A stretch of 8,981 nucleotides of DNA from Candidatus Thorarchaeota archaeon (GTDB taxonomy: Archaea > Asgardarchaeota > Thorarchaeia > Thorarchaeales > Thorarchaeaceae), in NCBI GenBank assembly GCA_019057595.1, contig DXJI01000008.1:1-8981 (forward strand). Reading direction: 5' to 3'. Under the pieces are notes generated by a model, which had not been told where the DNA came from, did no database searches, and was given only the letters and a program-made list of their open reading frames with translations. Positions within the stretch are counted from its first letter, which is position 1, and each line of letters opens with the position of its first letter. Made by a program: the position numbers and the translations under genes. Shown piece after piece: positions 1 to 5,963 of this stretch.

Positions 1-531
1 GGAAGATATGATATGAACATCTTTGATGATATGGGAGTTCTCTATGCTAACCAATCGGACATAGCTCACTGGAACAATGGATACAGCGAAAGTGATGCGT
101 GTCCATGGGGAGCCGAGCATAATGGACTGGACTATATGTTTTACAACAATTCCCCCGTGATTGCAGCATCTCCTGGACTAGTTATAGATATTGAACTACG
201 ATACTTGCCTAACACTACGATATACGTTGTGGGAGTGCAAATTCGCTTTAATGACTCAGTCTGGATGTCATACGGATTTGAAGGAGATGGGAATGAGACA
301 CTGAGAGCTCAACAGGCAGCAATGCTTGAGGTCGAGGTTGGGGACTGGGTTGAGAAGGGAGAACAGATTGGCAGGTTTCTAAGACCTACCGAGTTCGACC
401 ACATTCACTTTGGTGTGTATGTGAATGAAGAGGCTGTCTGTCCTGGAAGTGTCATGGGTGTTAATGACTACAACGACATCATGATTCTAGTTCACAGTTT
501 TCATCCGACATGGGAACTATGCTATCCCTAA
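1..531 (+). CDS. M23-type (LytM/peptidase M23) metallopeptidase-like protein, probably 5'-truncated
   Basis: The reading frame is open from base 1. The first ATG is at 13, but no signal peptide follows it, so I infer that the window cuts an N-terminally longer, probably exported protein. Counting from the ATG (172 residues), the zinc site of M23 peptidases is visible: H36-N-G-L-D40 (the HxxxD element) and H130-I-H132 (the HxH element). Between them lie VIAASPG and a lipoyl-like GDWVEKGEQIG segment, which are the usual beta-strand landmarks of the fold. In bacteria, family members cleave peptidoglycan cross-links or act as inactive scaffolds. An archaeon lacking murein would need another substrate, and I cannot name it. 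The C-terminal tail contains three cysteines. The gene ends convergently with the TIM-barrel gene, the two sharing four bases (528-531). Family call fairly sure; activity and start unsure. Confidence 0.75.
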   Translation, partial: GRYDMNIFDDMGVLYANQSDIAHWNNGYSESDACPWGAEHNGLDYMFYNNSPVIAASPGLVIDIELRYLPNTTIYVVGVQIRFNDSVWMSYGFEGDGNETLRAQQAAMLEVEVGDWVEKGEQIGRFLRPTEFDHIHFGVYVNEEAVCPGSVMGVNDYNDIMILVHSFHPTWELCYP

Positions 532-1424
532 TTCATAACCTCAGGAACAAGATTCCTGATGAGATCTAGTGACTCCCTTGCTTCATCCTTAGTCAATTCG
601 AAGATTATAGGTCCATCAAAGTTGTCTTTGACTAGCTCCAAGAGGAATTCCCGCAGCACAGTATCTCCCATTATCCCCCGGCCAAGTGGGATATGATCGT
701 CAAAAGCGACCGCACCCTCATATTCCGTGTAAGTGGCATCCTGAAGATGGATTTCTGTAATCCTATCTTTGTGAACGCTATAGAAGTCCATGATTGACTC
801 AGTACCTGACATGCGGGTCAACAAATGTGCCGTATCAAAGCAGATACTTGTATCCAGATCGTCAATCACGTCCCGCATGATATCAAATGGAAACTTGTAG
901 TTCTCTATAGCCAGTTTTCGTGGGTTGATTTCCGTCTTTGTGACAATGTCGGCAACACTAGCTGCAGCAAAACCAGCCAACAGAGTACTAATCAAGCGAA
1001 CCAAGTCAGAACCATAGCCCGAATTTGAGAGATCGGCAGCAAGTTCACCGGTCATGTGTAGAACATATGCCTCTGGATCAAGAGGTTTAGCAAGCTCGAT
1101 TGCCTCAATGGTGCTCTCAACCCCTCCTATTCTTACATGTTCATTGAATGTAGCCAGCTCAATTGACCAAAGTGGAAGATGCACTGTATACGAATGACTA
1201 GTTTCTTCTTTCAGTTCTACCAGTCTTTTGATAGTGTCAGGAGTAAGAGAGCCTGGAACGATATGCTTCACATCCATTGTGAGCTCTATGACCGAGAATT
1301 CAGGTACAGCTTCTCGAACAATATCTGCAACATCCAGACGTGAGAAGTCAGGAATACCGTCAACTACCACCTGCTGAGCCACCTCGAGGAATTCCAGAGC
1401 CGTAATACCAAACCGTAGAGGCAT
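528..1424 (-). CDS. Sugar phosphate isomerase/epimerase-like TIM-barrel protein (AP endonuclease 2 / xylose isomerase-like superfamily)
   Basis: 298 residues, the usual size for a single TIM barrel of this superfamily, starting with ATG at 1424. A full set of likely metal ligands is spaced along the chain: H82 in TVHLPLW, H123 in YVLHMTG, E174 in AIENYKF, D197 and H200 in CFDTAHLL, H226 in EIHLQD, H244 in DDHIPLGRG, and E276 in IIFELT. This arrangement is typical of divalent-metal isomerases, epimerases and endonuclease IV relatives. The pattern YTVHLPL ... HM ... IEN ... D-x-x-H also recalls CbiR-type cobamide-remodelling phosphodiesterases. I could not align it, so that remains an alternative. 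It is cytosolic, with no signal peptide or membrane segment. It is divergent from the MBL hydrolase (96-nt gap) and convergent, with a 4-nt overlap, with the M23-like gene. Fold sure, substrate unknown. Confidence 0.8.
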   Translation of the reverse strand: MPLRFGITALEFLEVAQQVVVDGIPDFSRLDVADIVREAVPEFSVIELTMDVKHIVPGSLTPDTIKRLVELKEETSHSYTVHLPLWSIELATFNEHVRIGGVESTIEAIELAKPLDPEAYVLHMTGELAADLSNSGYGSDLVRLISTLLAGFAAASVADIVTKTEINPRKLAIENYKFPFDIMRDVIDDLDTSICFDTAHLLTRMSGTESIMDFYSVHKDRITEIHLQDATYTEYEGAVAFDDHIPLGRGIMGDTVLREFLLELVKDNFDGPIIFELTKDEARESLDLIRNLVPEVMN

Positions 1425-1488
1425 GATTGGAGCATCTCCATTTTGTTCTGGTACACGCCCTCCCGATAAACTGTTTCATGTATGAAAG

Positions 1489-1496
1489 ACATATAC
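1489..1496 (+). promoter_or_regulatory. TATA-like box of the MBL-hydrolase gene
   Basis: The A/T-rich ACATATAC is centred about 28 nt before the GTG start at 1521, and no Shine-Dalgarno sequence precedes that start. This spacing is what a leaderless archaeal transcript would show. Inferred from spacing only. Confidence 0.4.
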
Positions 1497-1520
1497 GCAG
1501 ATTAGTCATTCAGAAATTAG

Positions 1521-2207
1521 GTGACAATATTGGGAATTACGATTCGATACTTGGCACATGCAAGTTTCCAGATTAAGACTACAGATCAGAACATCTACAT
1601 TGATCCGTCAACAAAAGGCACAGGTCTAAAGAATGATCATTTTCAACCTGCAGACCTTATTCTTGTGACTCATGGCCATGAAGACCATTGCGACAAAAAA
1701 TTGCTAAAGAAAATCCGCAAATTAGGAAGTGCAATAATTGCTCCTGAGAATCTAAAGAAAGAGCTCAAGGGAATGGTAGTGTGGGACTTGAGTCCAGGAC
1801 AATTCATGAAGATGATGACTAGCGAAGGCACAATCTGGGCAACAGAAGCATATAACGTGAAGCGGTTTCGCTCTCCGGGAAAACCATTTCATCCTAAGGG
1901 ATTCGGTGTAGGTTTTCTTGTGAAGATTGAGGATAAGAGAATTTACCACGCAGGGGACACCGATTTGATTCCAGAGATGGAGAAACTCGCTGAAGTGGAA
2001 GTTGACGTTGCTCTACTTCCAGCTGGGGACACCTATACAATGGACCTTGAAGAAGCTGCAGAGGCTGCATTGCTCATCAAACCAAAGGTTGCCATCCCAA
2101 TGCACCTGAAAGGGGCAGATCCAGCAATTTTCAAGGAGAAAGTTGAGTCTCAGTCTGATATCAAAGTGGTAATCCTCGCAGAAGGAGAAGAGTATACTTT
2201 AGAATAA
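1521..2207 (+). CDS. UPF0173-type metal-dependent hydrolase, metallo-beta-lactamase fold
   Basis: 228 residues from a GTG start. Metallo-beta-lactamase (MBL) fold motifs are complete: D28-P; the H51-G-H53-E-D55-H56 signature (HxHxDH) after a hydrophobic strand; H143-A-G-D146-T-D; and P-M-H195 near the C-terminus. The internal A110-Y-N segment, the HPKGFGVGF stretch (from H124) and the downstream PAGDTYTMDLEEAAEAA stretch are characteristic of COG2220/UPF0173 hydrolases in archaea and bacteria, whose natural substrates are mostly unknown. The ligand set predicts a dinuclear zinc or iron/manganese site. It is cytosolic. The GTG at 1521 is preferred because a TATA-like box sits about 28 nt upstream; a TTG three codons in is the only close alternative. 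It is transcribed alone and followed by a hairpin at 2217-2243. Confidence 0.9.
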   Translation: MTILGITIRYLAHASFQIKTTDQNIYIDPSTKGTGLKNDHFQPADLILVTHGHEDHCDKKLLKKIRKLGSAIIAPENLKKELKGMVVWDLSPGQFMKMMTSEGTIWATEAYNVKRFRSPGKPFHPKGFGVGFLVKIEDKRIYHAGDTDLIPEMEKLAEVEVDVALLPAGDTYTMDLEEAAEAALLIKPKVAIPMHLKGADPAIFKEKVESQSDIKVVILAEGEEYTLE

Positions 2208-2216
2208 GAGGATAGA

Positions 2217-2243
2217 AGAGCAGGTAGCCGGGCTACCTGTTCT
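2217..2243. terminator. Strong hairpin between convergent genes, possible bidirectional terminator or 3'-end processing element
   Basis: AGAGCAGGTAGC (2217-2228) pairs with GCTACCTGTTCT (2232-2243) around the 3-nt loop CGG: 12 bp with one G-U pair. It lies wholly between the stop of the MBL hydrolase (2207) and the stop of the cyclophilin (2261, minus strand), so it ends up in both 3' UTRs. It lacks a following T-run, so classical intrinsic termination is not assured. Confidence 0.5.
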
Positions 2244-2255
2244 CCGATATATCGG
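2244..2255. repeat. Perfect 12-bp palindrome CCGATATATCGG
   Basis: CCGATATATCGG directly abuts the hairpin at 2217-2243 and ends three bases before the cyclophilin stop codon. It could extend the terminator structure or be a protein-binding site. No function can be read from sequence alone. Confidence 0.45.
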
Positions 2256-2258
2256 TAT

Positions 2259-2762
2259 CTACATCTTTTGAAGCACGTGAGCTTCTATGACAGGATCGAG
2301 CTCAAGGACTTCAACCTTGATCATTTGATCACCTTGACGAATGCTTTTCACAACATCAAGTCCTTCAATGGTCTTTCCGAAGACAGTATGTCCAGTTTTT
2401 TGACCAAAAGGATCAGTGTCACCATCTAGGTGTTTGGTCTTTTCTCTTGTTAGGACTATGAAGAACTGACTTCCTCCAGTATCTCTACCAGCATGGGCCA
2501 TCGAGAAAGAACCAGGTTCATGTTTCTGTCTTGATCCCTCAGTTTCACAAGGAATTCTGTAGCCTGGACCTCCCGACCCTGTCCCTTGAGGACAGCCGCC
2601 TTGAATGACGAAGTCAGGTAGAACTCTGTGAAAGGTCAGACCATCATAGTACCCGCTCTGTGCGAGGGTCACGAAATTCTTGACCGTGTTGATTGCATCA
2701 TCATTCCAAAATTCTCCGATGATGTCTCCACGGTTTGTCTGTATCTTGATTTTTGTTGGCAA
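2259..2762 (-). CDS. Cyclophilin-type peptidyl-prolyl cis-trans isomerase
   Basis: 167 residues, cytosolic. It catalyses cis-trans isomerisation of X-Pro bonds in folding proteins. The cyclophilin signature is clear: F44-H-R46-V-L-P-D-F51-V-I-Q54-G-G supplies the catalytic arginine and the hydrophobic pocket residues, followed by MAHAGRDTGGSQFFI and HTVFGKTIEGLDVV. At the position of human CypA Trp121 this protein has His (KHLDG), a substitution usual in cyclosporin-insensitive members. About ten extra residues (DTDPFGQKTG) separate LDG from HTVFG. The start is TTG at 2762: an in-frame TGA lies five codons upstream and the next Met is far inside the domain, so TTG is essentially forced. A GAGGCG element lies about 10 nt before it. 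Divergent from Trm1, convergent with the MBL hydrolase. Confidence 0.93.
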   Translation of the reverse strand: MPTKIKIQTNRGDIIGEFWNDDAINTVKNFVTLAQSGYYDGLTFHRVLPDFVIQGGCPQGTGSGGPGYRIPCETEGSRQKHEPGSFSMAHAGRDTGGSQFFIVLTREKTKHLDGDTDPFGQKTGHTVFGKTIEGLDVVKSIRQGDQMIKVEVLELDPVIEAHVLQKM

Positions 2763-2846
2763 AATGCAGTCGCCTCAAAGTTTCGCTAATTCGTACCTTC
2801 TTAGCAGTTGTGGAAGGTGCCTTGAGTGTCTTGCTGTGCCATTCTG

Positions 2847-2852
2847 CTTATT
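2847..2852 (+). promoter_or_regulatory. Possible TATA-like box of the trm1-ftsJ operon
   Basis: CTTATT is centred about 32 nt before the Trm1 ATG at 2882, in the 119-nt divergent gap shared with the cyclophilin (2763-2881). Apart from a GAGGG stretch placed too far upstream (about 15 nt) to act as a typical Shine-Dalgarno, the gap shows no other clear element. Confidence 0.25.
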
Positions 2853-2881
2853 AGCAATCTTGAGGGTCTTCCGAACAGCAG

Positions 2882-4087
2882 ATGACCATCGAGAAAGAAT
2901 ACACAGAGGGACAGACGACGTTCCTGAGTGCAGATGTAGACCATTATAGTGAGAATAAGAAACAACCGAGCACCAGTCTCCCTGTCTTCTACAATCCACG
3001 CATGAGGCTCAATCGCGACCTCTCAGTCCTCTTTCTATCGGCCTACTTGGAGAAACATTCCATTGAGTCTATGTGCGAGCCATTGACTGGATCTGGAGTG
3101 AGAACCCTCAGATACCTCAATGAATGTCCTGGTGACTTTCATGCCAAGATGTTTGATGCAAACCCCCTCGCAGTAGAAACTGCAAGACGGAATGTGGAAA
3201 ATCTGAATTTGGGGGACAGGGCGGATGTGATGCATGGCGATGCAAAACTGCTGTTGCTTACCGAGTCACGAGGTAAAAGGTTCGACTTTGTTGATGTGGA
3301 TCCGTTTGGCACACCTGCACCGTATCTCAACGCTGCGATTCAGTCTCTGAGTCCAAAGGGTGGTCTTCTGGCTGTGACAGCTACAGACATGCCTGTCCTA
3401 TGTGGAGTCTATCCAAAGATAGCATTACGCCGGTACGGAGGATTCTCAACACGAGCTCCCTTCACTCATGAGATTGCAGTTCGGCTACTCAATGGACTGG
3501 TCTATAGTATGGCGGGACTGAATGACTGCTCAATGGAACCTCTGGCGGTACTAAGTACAGATCACTACATCAGGACCTGGGTAAGGATTGAAGCTAACCG
3601 AACGGAAGCGAACCGCCAGACTAGTCAATTAGGAACCATTCACTATTGCTTGGGATGCATGCACACAGAGAGCCTTCCAGTTATGCGCACATTCAAGACC
3701 GAGAGTTTTGAACACAAAATAGAGAATTGCAAAGGACCGGTCAAAGTGGCAGGACCACTGTGGAATGGACCCCTGTTCAGCGATGAGTTTCTCAGTGATG
3801 TCCTCAGGATGTTTGAAAAGGAGGACCAGGACATCTATCATCGACGTGTCCCTGAAACAATAGAAAAGATGATTGAAGAGTCAGAATATACAGACTATCC
3901 TTTCATCGACATCCATGCACTCTGTGATCTACATGGGCTTGCGCCTCCGAAGAATAGAGACGTCATGGAACATCTGAGAAACCGTGGGTTTAATGCAGTA
4001 AGGACACACTTCAAATCTACTGCAATCAGGACAACGGCATCTGTAAAGGAGATGACGTCCAGCATTTCGGAACTCAATGAGAGGTGA
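2882..4087 (+). CDS. trm1: tRNA (guanine(26)-N2)-dimethyltransferase Trm1
   Basis: 401 residues, close to the usual archaeal length. The enzyme uses S-adenosylmethionine to make m2G and m2,2G at position 26 of tRNAs. Visible landmarks: the family N-terminal motif F36-Y-N-P-R-M-R-L-N-R-D46; the SAM-binding glycine motif E66-P-L-T-G-S-G-V-R-T; acidic D92 in MFDANP, which probably binds the SAM ribose; the catalytic D138-V-D140-P-F-G-T motif; and ATDMPVLCG. The C-terminal domain has the zinc-type pair C256-x2-C259, but only one cysteine (C283, in ENCKGP) where relatives usually have a second CxxC pair before GPLW. ATG at 2882 gives a complete N-terminus. The stop overlaps the Shine-Dalgarno of the downstream FtsJ gene, so the two are surely co-transcribed as an RNA-methylation operon. 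Confidence 0.95.
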   Translation: MTIEKEYTEGQTTFLSADVDHYSENKKQPSTSLPVFYNPRMRLNRDLSVLFLSAYLEKHSIESMCEPLTGSGVRTLRYLNECPGDFHAKMFDANPLAVETARRNVENLNLGDRADVMHGDAKLLLLTESRGKRFDFVDVDPFGTPAPYLNAAIQSLSPKGGLLAVTATDMPVLCGVYPKIALRRYGGFSTRAPFTHEIAVRLLNGLVYSMAGLNDCSMEPLAVLSTDHYIRTWVRIEANRTEANRQTSQLGTIHYCLGCMHTESLPVMRTFKTESFEHKIENCKGPVKVAGPLWNGPLFSDEFLSDVLRMFEKEDQDIYHRRVPETIEKMIEESEYTDYPFIDIHALCDLHGLAPPKNRDVMEHLRNRGFNAVRTHFKSTAIRTTASVKEMTSSISELNER

Positions 4088-4088
4088 T
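4081..4088 (+). promoter_or_regulatory. Shine-Dalgarno GAGGTGAT deciding the FtsJ start
   Basis: GAGGTGAT overlaps the Trm1 stop codon (4085-4087) and ends 3 nt before the ATG at 4092. An upstream in-frame ATG at 4077 lies before this element and inside trm1, so 4092 is the better start. The arrangement suggests translational coupling. Confidence 0.75.
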
Positions 4089-4091
4089 ATA

Positions 4092-4718
4092 ATGGGAAAA
4101 CCACGAGGTGGACAGAAAGAGCGAAAGAAGGAGCGATACTATCAGGCAGCAAAGAAGCACGGATACAGAAGTAGATCAGCCTACAAGTTGCGACAGATTG
4201 CTAAGGGTCATAAGCTCCTACTAGGTGTCGACCGTGTGGTGGAACTCTGCAGTAGTCCAGGCGGGTGGACGCAGGTTCTGCGTGAGCTAGATCCCAGTCT
4301 CCAGATTATTGCTGTTGACCTAGATGTAATGTCCCCATTAGAGGGCGTCAAGTTTGTACAGGGAGATATCCTAGAAGAAGAAACAATTGAGAGAATCAAG
4401 TCACTGACTGGTGGTTCTGTCGACCTTGTTCTTTCAGACTGTTCTCCAAAAGTGACCGGTCATTGGGATCTGGACGTGGTCAGACAATTGTCCCTTGTCG
4501 AGGGGACAATCGATATCGCACACAGCATTCTTAGTAATAAAGGAAAGGTGCTTTCGAAGGTGTTTCAGGGTCCTGGGTTTCAAGAGTTTCTACAGTCAGT
4601 TCGTAAGAAGTTCAACTCTGTCAAACTGATCAAACCTGATGCATCTAGAAAATCCAGTGCTGAGATCTATCTTCTTGCAAAAGGACCGCGTGGAAGGCCG
4701 TCCAGTGAGGAATCTTAG
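4092..4718 (+). CDS. FtsJ/RlmE-family RNA 2'-O-ribose methyltransferase
   Basis: 208 residues from the ATG at 4092, the size of E. coli RlmE (209). The K-D-K-E catalytic tetrad of the family is present: K32 (SAYKL), D116 (LSDCSP), K156 (LSKVFQG) and E191 (SAEIYLL). The SAM motif is VVELCSSPGGWTQ (49-61), in place of the common DLGAAPGGW. The lysine/arginine-rich start (residues 3-26) suits RNA binding. Whether the target is the 23S rRNA A-loop uridine, as for RlmE, or the tRNA anticodon loop, as for Trm7, cannot be told from sequence; the compact RlmE-like length favours rRNA slightly. It follows Trm1 by 4 nt, and its stop shares the four bases TTAG (4715-4718) with the stop of the convergent TFE-beta gene. 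Confidence 0.9.
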   Translation: MGKPRGGQKERKKERYYQAAKKHGYRSRSAYKLRQIAKGHKLLLGVDRVVELCSSPGGWTQVLRELDPSLQIIAVDLDVMSPLEGVKFVQGDILEEETIERIKSLTGGSVDLVLSDCSPKVTGHWDLDVVRQLSLVEGTIDIAHSILSNKGKVLSKVFQGPGFQEFLQSVRKKFNSVKLIKPDASRKSSAEIYLLAKGPRGRPSSEES

Positions 4719-5068
4719 CTAGTTACCGTTAAGTCTGCGCCCATCCATTCCTCAATCTCACTACATGTGACAGGAGAGTCTGGTTGTCTTACTCCGCATC
4801 TGCTGATCTTCAGGCAATGGAAACACGGGCAACCATCCATATCAGACAGGCTTAGGGATTCTACGTCATCAGCAACGGGAAGTTTTACTGCATATCGTTC
4901 TTCTTTGAGTTCTTGTTTTTGCATTACGAGTCCCTCGGACATCAATGTTTCAATCATGGCTGTTACTGTTGCTTGATCGATACCCAGCCTATCCGCGAGT
5001 TCCCCGATGAGTAGACCATTTTCACCTGCGTCACGTAGAGCGTTCAGGAGCTGGTCGGCATCGTTCAT
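4715..5068 (-). CDS. TFE-beta / RPC34 (RPC39)-like transcription initiation factor: winged helix plus Fe-S cluster domain
   Basis: 117 residues from the ATG at 5068. Residues about 5-60 form a winged-helix domain (LLIGELADRLGIDQATVTAMI, then a MSEGLV wing lead-in). The C-terminus holds a cysteine cluster, C80-x-C82-x2-C85-x5-C91-x10-C102, ending in DSPVTCSEIEEWM. That SPVTC...W ending closely resembles the 4Fe-4S end of RNA polymerase III subunit RPC34/RPC39 and of archaeal TFE-beta, which pairs with TFE-alpha to help open promoters. Only four of the five cysteines are needed for a cluster. A longer reading from ATG 5101 or TTG 5104 adds 11-12 unconserved residues; I prefer 5068 because the TATA-like box at 5122-5130 puts transcription start near 5100 and a GGTCAT element precedes 5068. 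It lies downstream of SRP19 and Gar1 on the same strand. Confidence 0.78.
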   Translation of the reverse strand: MNDADQLLNALRDAGENGLLIGELADRLGIDQATVTAMIETLMSEGLVMQKQELKEERYAVKLPVADDVESLSLSDMDGCPCFHCLKISRCGVRQPDSPVTCSEIEEWMGADLTVTS

Positions 5069-5121
5069 CGCTATGACCTTTGAATAGACACATGGCAACA
5101 TCAAACGACTTACGCGGACCG

Positions 5122-5130
5122 ATATTAAAT
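5122..5130 (-). promoter_or_regulatory. TATA-like box of the TFE-beta gene
   Basis: On the minus strand this reads ATTTAATAT, inside a region with partial inverted symmetry (CCGAT at 5119-5123, ATCGG at 5132-5136). It predicts transcription start near 5098-5100. It suggests TFE-beta has its own promoter in the 131-nt gap after Gar1 as well as possible read-through. Confidence 0.45.
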
Positions 5131-5199
5131 AATCGGAAGCTGCTCTGCATTATCGGCAATTGTCGTATTGAAGAATACATGAATGTACACAAGTGGACG

Positions 5200-5436
5200 T
5201 CACTTTTTCTGTAGATAGAGCATATGACCGACCAGTTTTTGGGGGTCAGTATTACGTTTTGGACGCACTGAAACATATGGTGTCTTCACAGGTCCGAACA
5301 CGTCAATGATGATTCCAACTTCTTGAGCCTTCTTGTCTAGGACAACTGAGCGTCTACCAACTGGAGGGGTCTTGTCTGTCTGAATGATTATTGATCCACG
5401 CTTTGAAATGTGGAGGACTCTACCCAATCGTCTCAA
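5200..5436 (-). CDS. gar1: Gar1, H/ACA ribonucleoprotein core protein
   Basis: 78 residues from a TTG start at 5436. Gar1 is a small beta-barrel protein that joins Cbf5, Nop10 and L7Ae on H/ACA guide RNAs and aids substrate loading and release in RNA pseudouridylation. The diagnostic segment VFGPVKTPYVSVRP (46-59) is present, preceded by LGRVLHISKRG at the N-terminus. The longest frame opens with GTG at 5445, but that GTG is part of a good Shine-Dalgarno (AGGTGA, 5447-5442) placed 5 nt before the TTG, and starting at TTG gives MRRLGRVLH, matching the usual archaeal beginning MKRLGKVLH. No Arg/Gly-rich tails, as is normal in archaea. It follows SRP19 by 17 nt (8 nt if GTG were used), so both are one transcript. 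Confidence 0.93.
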   Translation of the reverse strand: MRRLGRVLHISKRGSIIIQTDKTPPVGRRSVVLDKKAQEVGIIIDVFGPVKTPYVSVRPKRNTDPQKLVGHMLYLQKK

Positions 5437-5441
5437 GATTT

Positions 5442-5447
5442 TCACCT
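5442..5447 (-). promoter_or_regulatory. Shine-Dalgarno AGGTGA deciding the Gar1 TTG start
   Basis: AGGTGA lies on the minus strand between the SRP19 stop (5454) and the TTG at 5436, with a 5-nt spacer. It contains the GTG at 5445 that an automated caller might take as the start. Confidence 0.65.
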
Positions 5448-5453
5448 ATTGAG

Positions 5454-5816
5454 CTATTTTTTACCTTTTTTCTTGCCTTTCTTACCTTTCTTCTTTTCAG
5501 CAGCTAGTCTAGCAGATTCACGTTGAGCCACTGCCCTTCTCACACCCTTTGCAAGCATGAGTAGGACTCGTTTCTTCTTGTGATTTTCAGAATTGTCAAG
5601 AACCAGGTAGCCTTTCGTATCACTGGGAGTGCGAGTGTATTGTTTGTCAGGTTCTATCTCATATTCGAACCCAGAGGATTCTGCTGCAGCCTCTAGAATC
5701 TTAATTGTCACATCTGATGCCGCAAGGTTGTTTGGGACTCTACGACCCTTTGCTCTTGTGTTGTTCTTTTCGAAATATGCGGGCCAGATGATTAGCATCC
5801 CATCGCGTTTTTTCAT
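5454..5816 (-). CDS. srp19: Signal recognition particle subunit SRP19
   Basis: 120 residues from the ATG at 5816. SRP19 binds the tips of SRP RNA helices 6 and 8 and lets SRP54 bind, an early step in membrane targeting. The family core is clear: IIWPAYFEKNNTRAKGRRVP (about 9-28), with the IWPAY strand and basic loop that contact RNA, then a helix (TIKILEAAAESSG) and a strand ending in KGYLVLD, in place of the usual GRVLV. The C-terminus is a lysine/glycine tail of about 14 residues. The frame can be extended to GTG at 5858, adding MVQKESKHNWKCGF, which no SRP19 N-terminus I know resembles. ATG 5816 starts just ahead of the conserved core, but neither start has a good Shine-Dalgarno. First gene of the SRP19-Gar1 unit, divergent from dCMP deaminase. 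Confidence 0.9.
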   Translation of the reverse strand: MKKRDGMLIIWPAYFEKNNTRAKGRRVPNNLAASDVTIKILEAAAESSGFEYEIEPDKQYTRTPSDTKGYLVLDNSENHKKKRVLLMLAKGVRRAVAQRESARLAAEKKKGKKGKKKGKK

Positions 5817-5888
5817 AAATCCACACTTCCAGTTATGTTTGCTCTCTTTCTGAACCACTTTTTATCTTTCGCATGACACAGCGGATTG

Positions 5889-5896
5889 GTATATCA
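5889..5896 (-). promoter_or_regulatory. TATA-like box of the srp19-gar1 unit
   Basis: Minus-strand TGATATAC lies in the 5859-5963 gap and predicts transcription start near 5866. This would give a leader of about 8 nt to GTG 5858 or about 50 nt to ATG 5816. Confidence 0.4.
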
Positions 5897-5963
5897 GACT
5901 AAAGAAGAACTTGATAAGCGAGTACACGAGCAAGAATTCAACGATACAGAAGGATGAACGATT

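Noticed and set aside
2680..2999. Open frames on both strands over the Trm1/cyclophilin divergent gap (for example 2680-2949 + and 2775-2999 -).
   Set aside because: They overlap well-supported genes in other frames and their translations are low in recognisable structure; the gap is better explained as two promoters.
5176..5187. Inverted repeat TACAT-GA-ATGTA downstream of the Gar1 stop.
   Set aside because: Only a 5-bp, A/T-rich stem with a 2-nt loop and no T-run; too weak to call a terminator.
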